A stretch of 64,000 nucleotides of DNA. Source: Candidozyma auris. Its lineage: Eukaryota; Ascomycota; Pichiomycetes; Serinales; Metschnikowiaceae. Numbering within the stretch: the first letter of the stretch is position 1; each line of letters opens with the position of its first letter. The DNA is taken from NCBI RefSeq assembly GCF_003013715.1, contig NC_072813.1, positions 434,001 to 498,000 on the forward strand. The letters run 5' to 3'. Made by a program: the position numbers and the translations under genes. This document shows positions 63,179 to 64,000 of the stretch, in pieces. The notes below the pieces were generated by a model that saw nothing but the letters and a program-made list of their open reading frames with translations, ran no database searches and had not been told where the DNA came from.

Positions 63179-64000
63179 ATGATAGCGATACAAGTGGTAG
63201 TGTTTTTTGTTTCTTTGCTTCATGTTACCTTGGCGGCTCCAGTGACGGTTTGGCAAACGACTACTGCAGTGACCAATGCCGATGGATCGCTTTACACTTA
63301 CAACCCAAATGCTGATGCTGGTGCTGATGCTACGCTGGCCGTGGCCGCCACAACCGCTACTTCAGCTGCGAGCGCGGCAGCAACTGGTGGCTCAAGTTCA
63401 GGCTCGAGCATAGGTTCCACTATTTTGAGCTCAATTCTGAACTGGTTGAGCAGCAAGATTAACTCAGGCTCGAGATCTAGTTCCAGCACGGCCTCCAGCT
63501 CCAGCTCTGGATCTGGCTTCAGTTTCTCGTCTTGGCTCAGAAATTTATTCGATAGCTTTGATGGGGGTTCTGGTTCTGACTCTGGAACTTCTACTCAACA
63601 GCCTACATCAACTGCTACAAGCACTTTTGATTTCTGGGGCCCCAAGAGCTCTAGCACTTCTGCCTCCTCTACTAGCAGCTCTTCTACTAGCAGCTCCTCG
63701 GACTCTGGCAGCACTGGTGGACTTTACGATGCTATCTACAATTCCAAAGAGGACATCGATGTTGACTTCGCCAAAGATATCTTGGATGCACACAACAAGT
63801 ACAGAGCTCAGCATGGTGTTGGCGACTTGGCCTGGGCTGACGGACCTTACGAGTACGCAAAGGCGAACGCTGATGCTTACGACTGCTCTGGTGTTCTTAC
63901 TCACACTCACGGACAATACGGAGAAAACTTAGCAGCTGGCTTCAGCAATGGCCCTTCTGCCGTTAAGGCTTGGTATGATGAGGGAGAGACATTCAACTAC
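63179..64000 (+). CDS. Secreted CAP-superfamily protein (PRY/RBT4-like), 3' partial
   Basis: The frame is open from ATG 63179 to the window end (274 residues visible). A hydrophobic signal peptide ends near LAA/PVTVW. A Val/Thr motif and a long Ser/Gly/Ala-rich linker (to about residue 180) follow. The CAP/SCP domain then begins ILDAHNKYRAQHGVGDLAWA and continues to HTHGQYGENLAAGFSNGPSA. The visible CAP histidine (HTHGQ) and glutamate (GENLA) are intact. Pry/Rbt4 proteins bind and export sterols and fatty acids and contribute to host or environment adaptation. The C-terminal part of the CAP domain lies outside the window. CTG codons occur in the linker, consistent with Ser. Confidence 0.93.
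   Translation, partial: MIAIQVVVFFVSLLHVTLAAPVTVWQTTTAVTNADGSLYTYNPNADAGADATLAVAATTATSAASAAATGGSSSGSSIGSTILSSILNWLSSKINSGSRSSSSTASSSSSGSGFSFSSWLRNLFDSFDGGSGSDSGTSTQQPTSTATSTFDFWGPKSSSTSASSTSSSSTSSSSDSGSTGGLYDAIYNSKEDIDVDFAKDILDAHNKYRAQHGVGDLAWADGPYEYAKANADAYDCSGVLTHTHGQYGENLAAGFSNGPSAVKAWYDEGETFNY

Noticed and set aside
1..64000. Transposons, CRISPR arrays, rRNA, telomere or mating-type locus
   Set aside because: Read for reverse transcriptase, integrase or transposase motifs, repeat arrays and homeodomain/HMG mating genes; none were seen. A centromere cannot be judged without chromatin data.

Overview
The window is nuclear DNA of a budding yeast. It holds 39 protein-coding loci (one a tentative small ORF) on both strands, short intergenic gaps and five short spliceosomal introns (GTATGT donors, TACTAAC-type branch sites). 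Two in-frame CTG codons in YAK1 fall where the family has serine, one of them in the invariant YIQ-S-RFYR kinase motif. CTG is otherwise almost absent as a leucine codon in strongly expressed genes. This indicates a CTG-Ser1 yeast (Candida/Clavispora/Metschnikowia/Debaryomyces group). A complex I subunit, a myo-inositol oxygenase and a palmitoyl-protein thioesterase, all missing from Saccharomyces, agree with that. I infer a Metschnikowiaceae-like species from base composition but cannot name it.

Layout. 1-12.3 kb: NVJ2 (5' end outside the window), MEC1, CKS1, a short HSL7/PRMT5, CWC25 and intron-containing SUI1. 13.4-25 kb: CDS1, a secreted GH17 glucanase, myo-inositol oxygenase, the 51-kDa subunit of complex I, a KRE2/MNT1-type mannosyltransferase, EBP2, ERG20 and QCR8. 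25-29 kb: two long gene-poor stretches around RPL17, with one weak small-ORF candidate. 29-41 kb: SWI3, an unrecognised acidic protein, SNU114, RPB4, YAK1 and TIM17. 41-54.6 kb: an APC permease, UTP30, PPT1, a CWF18/CCDC12-like splicing factor, ATP4 (intron), MSI1, VPS51, EFM4 (43-nt intron), YRB2, a spliced 56-residue coiled-coil microprotein, PSH1 and COX7. 55-64 kb: an F-box protein, a spliced Rad51-paralogue-like protein, ATP7, APL3 and a CAP-domain secreted protein cut by the window end.

The genes are mostly unrelated housekeeping functions, as expected for a yeast chromosome. Recurrent themes are respiration (NUBM, QCR8, ATP4, COX7, ATP7, TIM17), splicing (CWC25, SNU114, CWF18-like) and cell surface (GH17, mannosyltransferase, CAP protein). 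Promoters carry recognisable elements: four RTCACGTG (Cbf1-like) sites, CCAAT boxes at OXPHOS genes, an exact TCGTATA sterol element before ERG20, a GACGCGTC MCB palindrome before MEC1, and CCTAATYRGG (Mcm1-like) boxes before both secreted wall genes. I see no transposon, CRISPR array, rRNA or tRNA, and no convincing wholly new system. The most novel items are the microprotein, the Rad51-like gene and the reduced HSL7.
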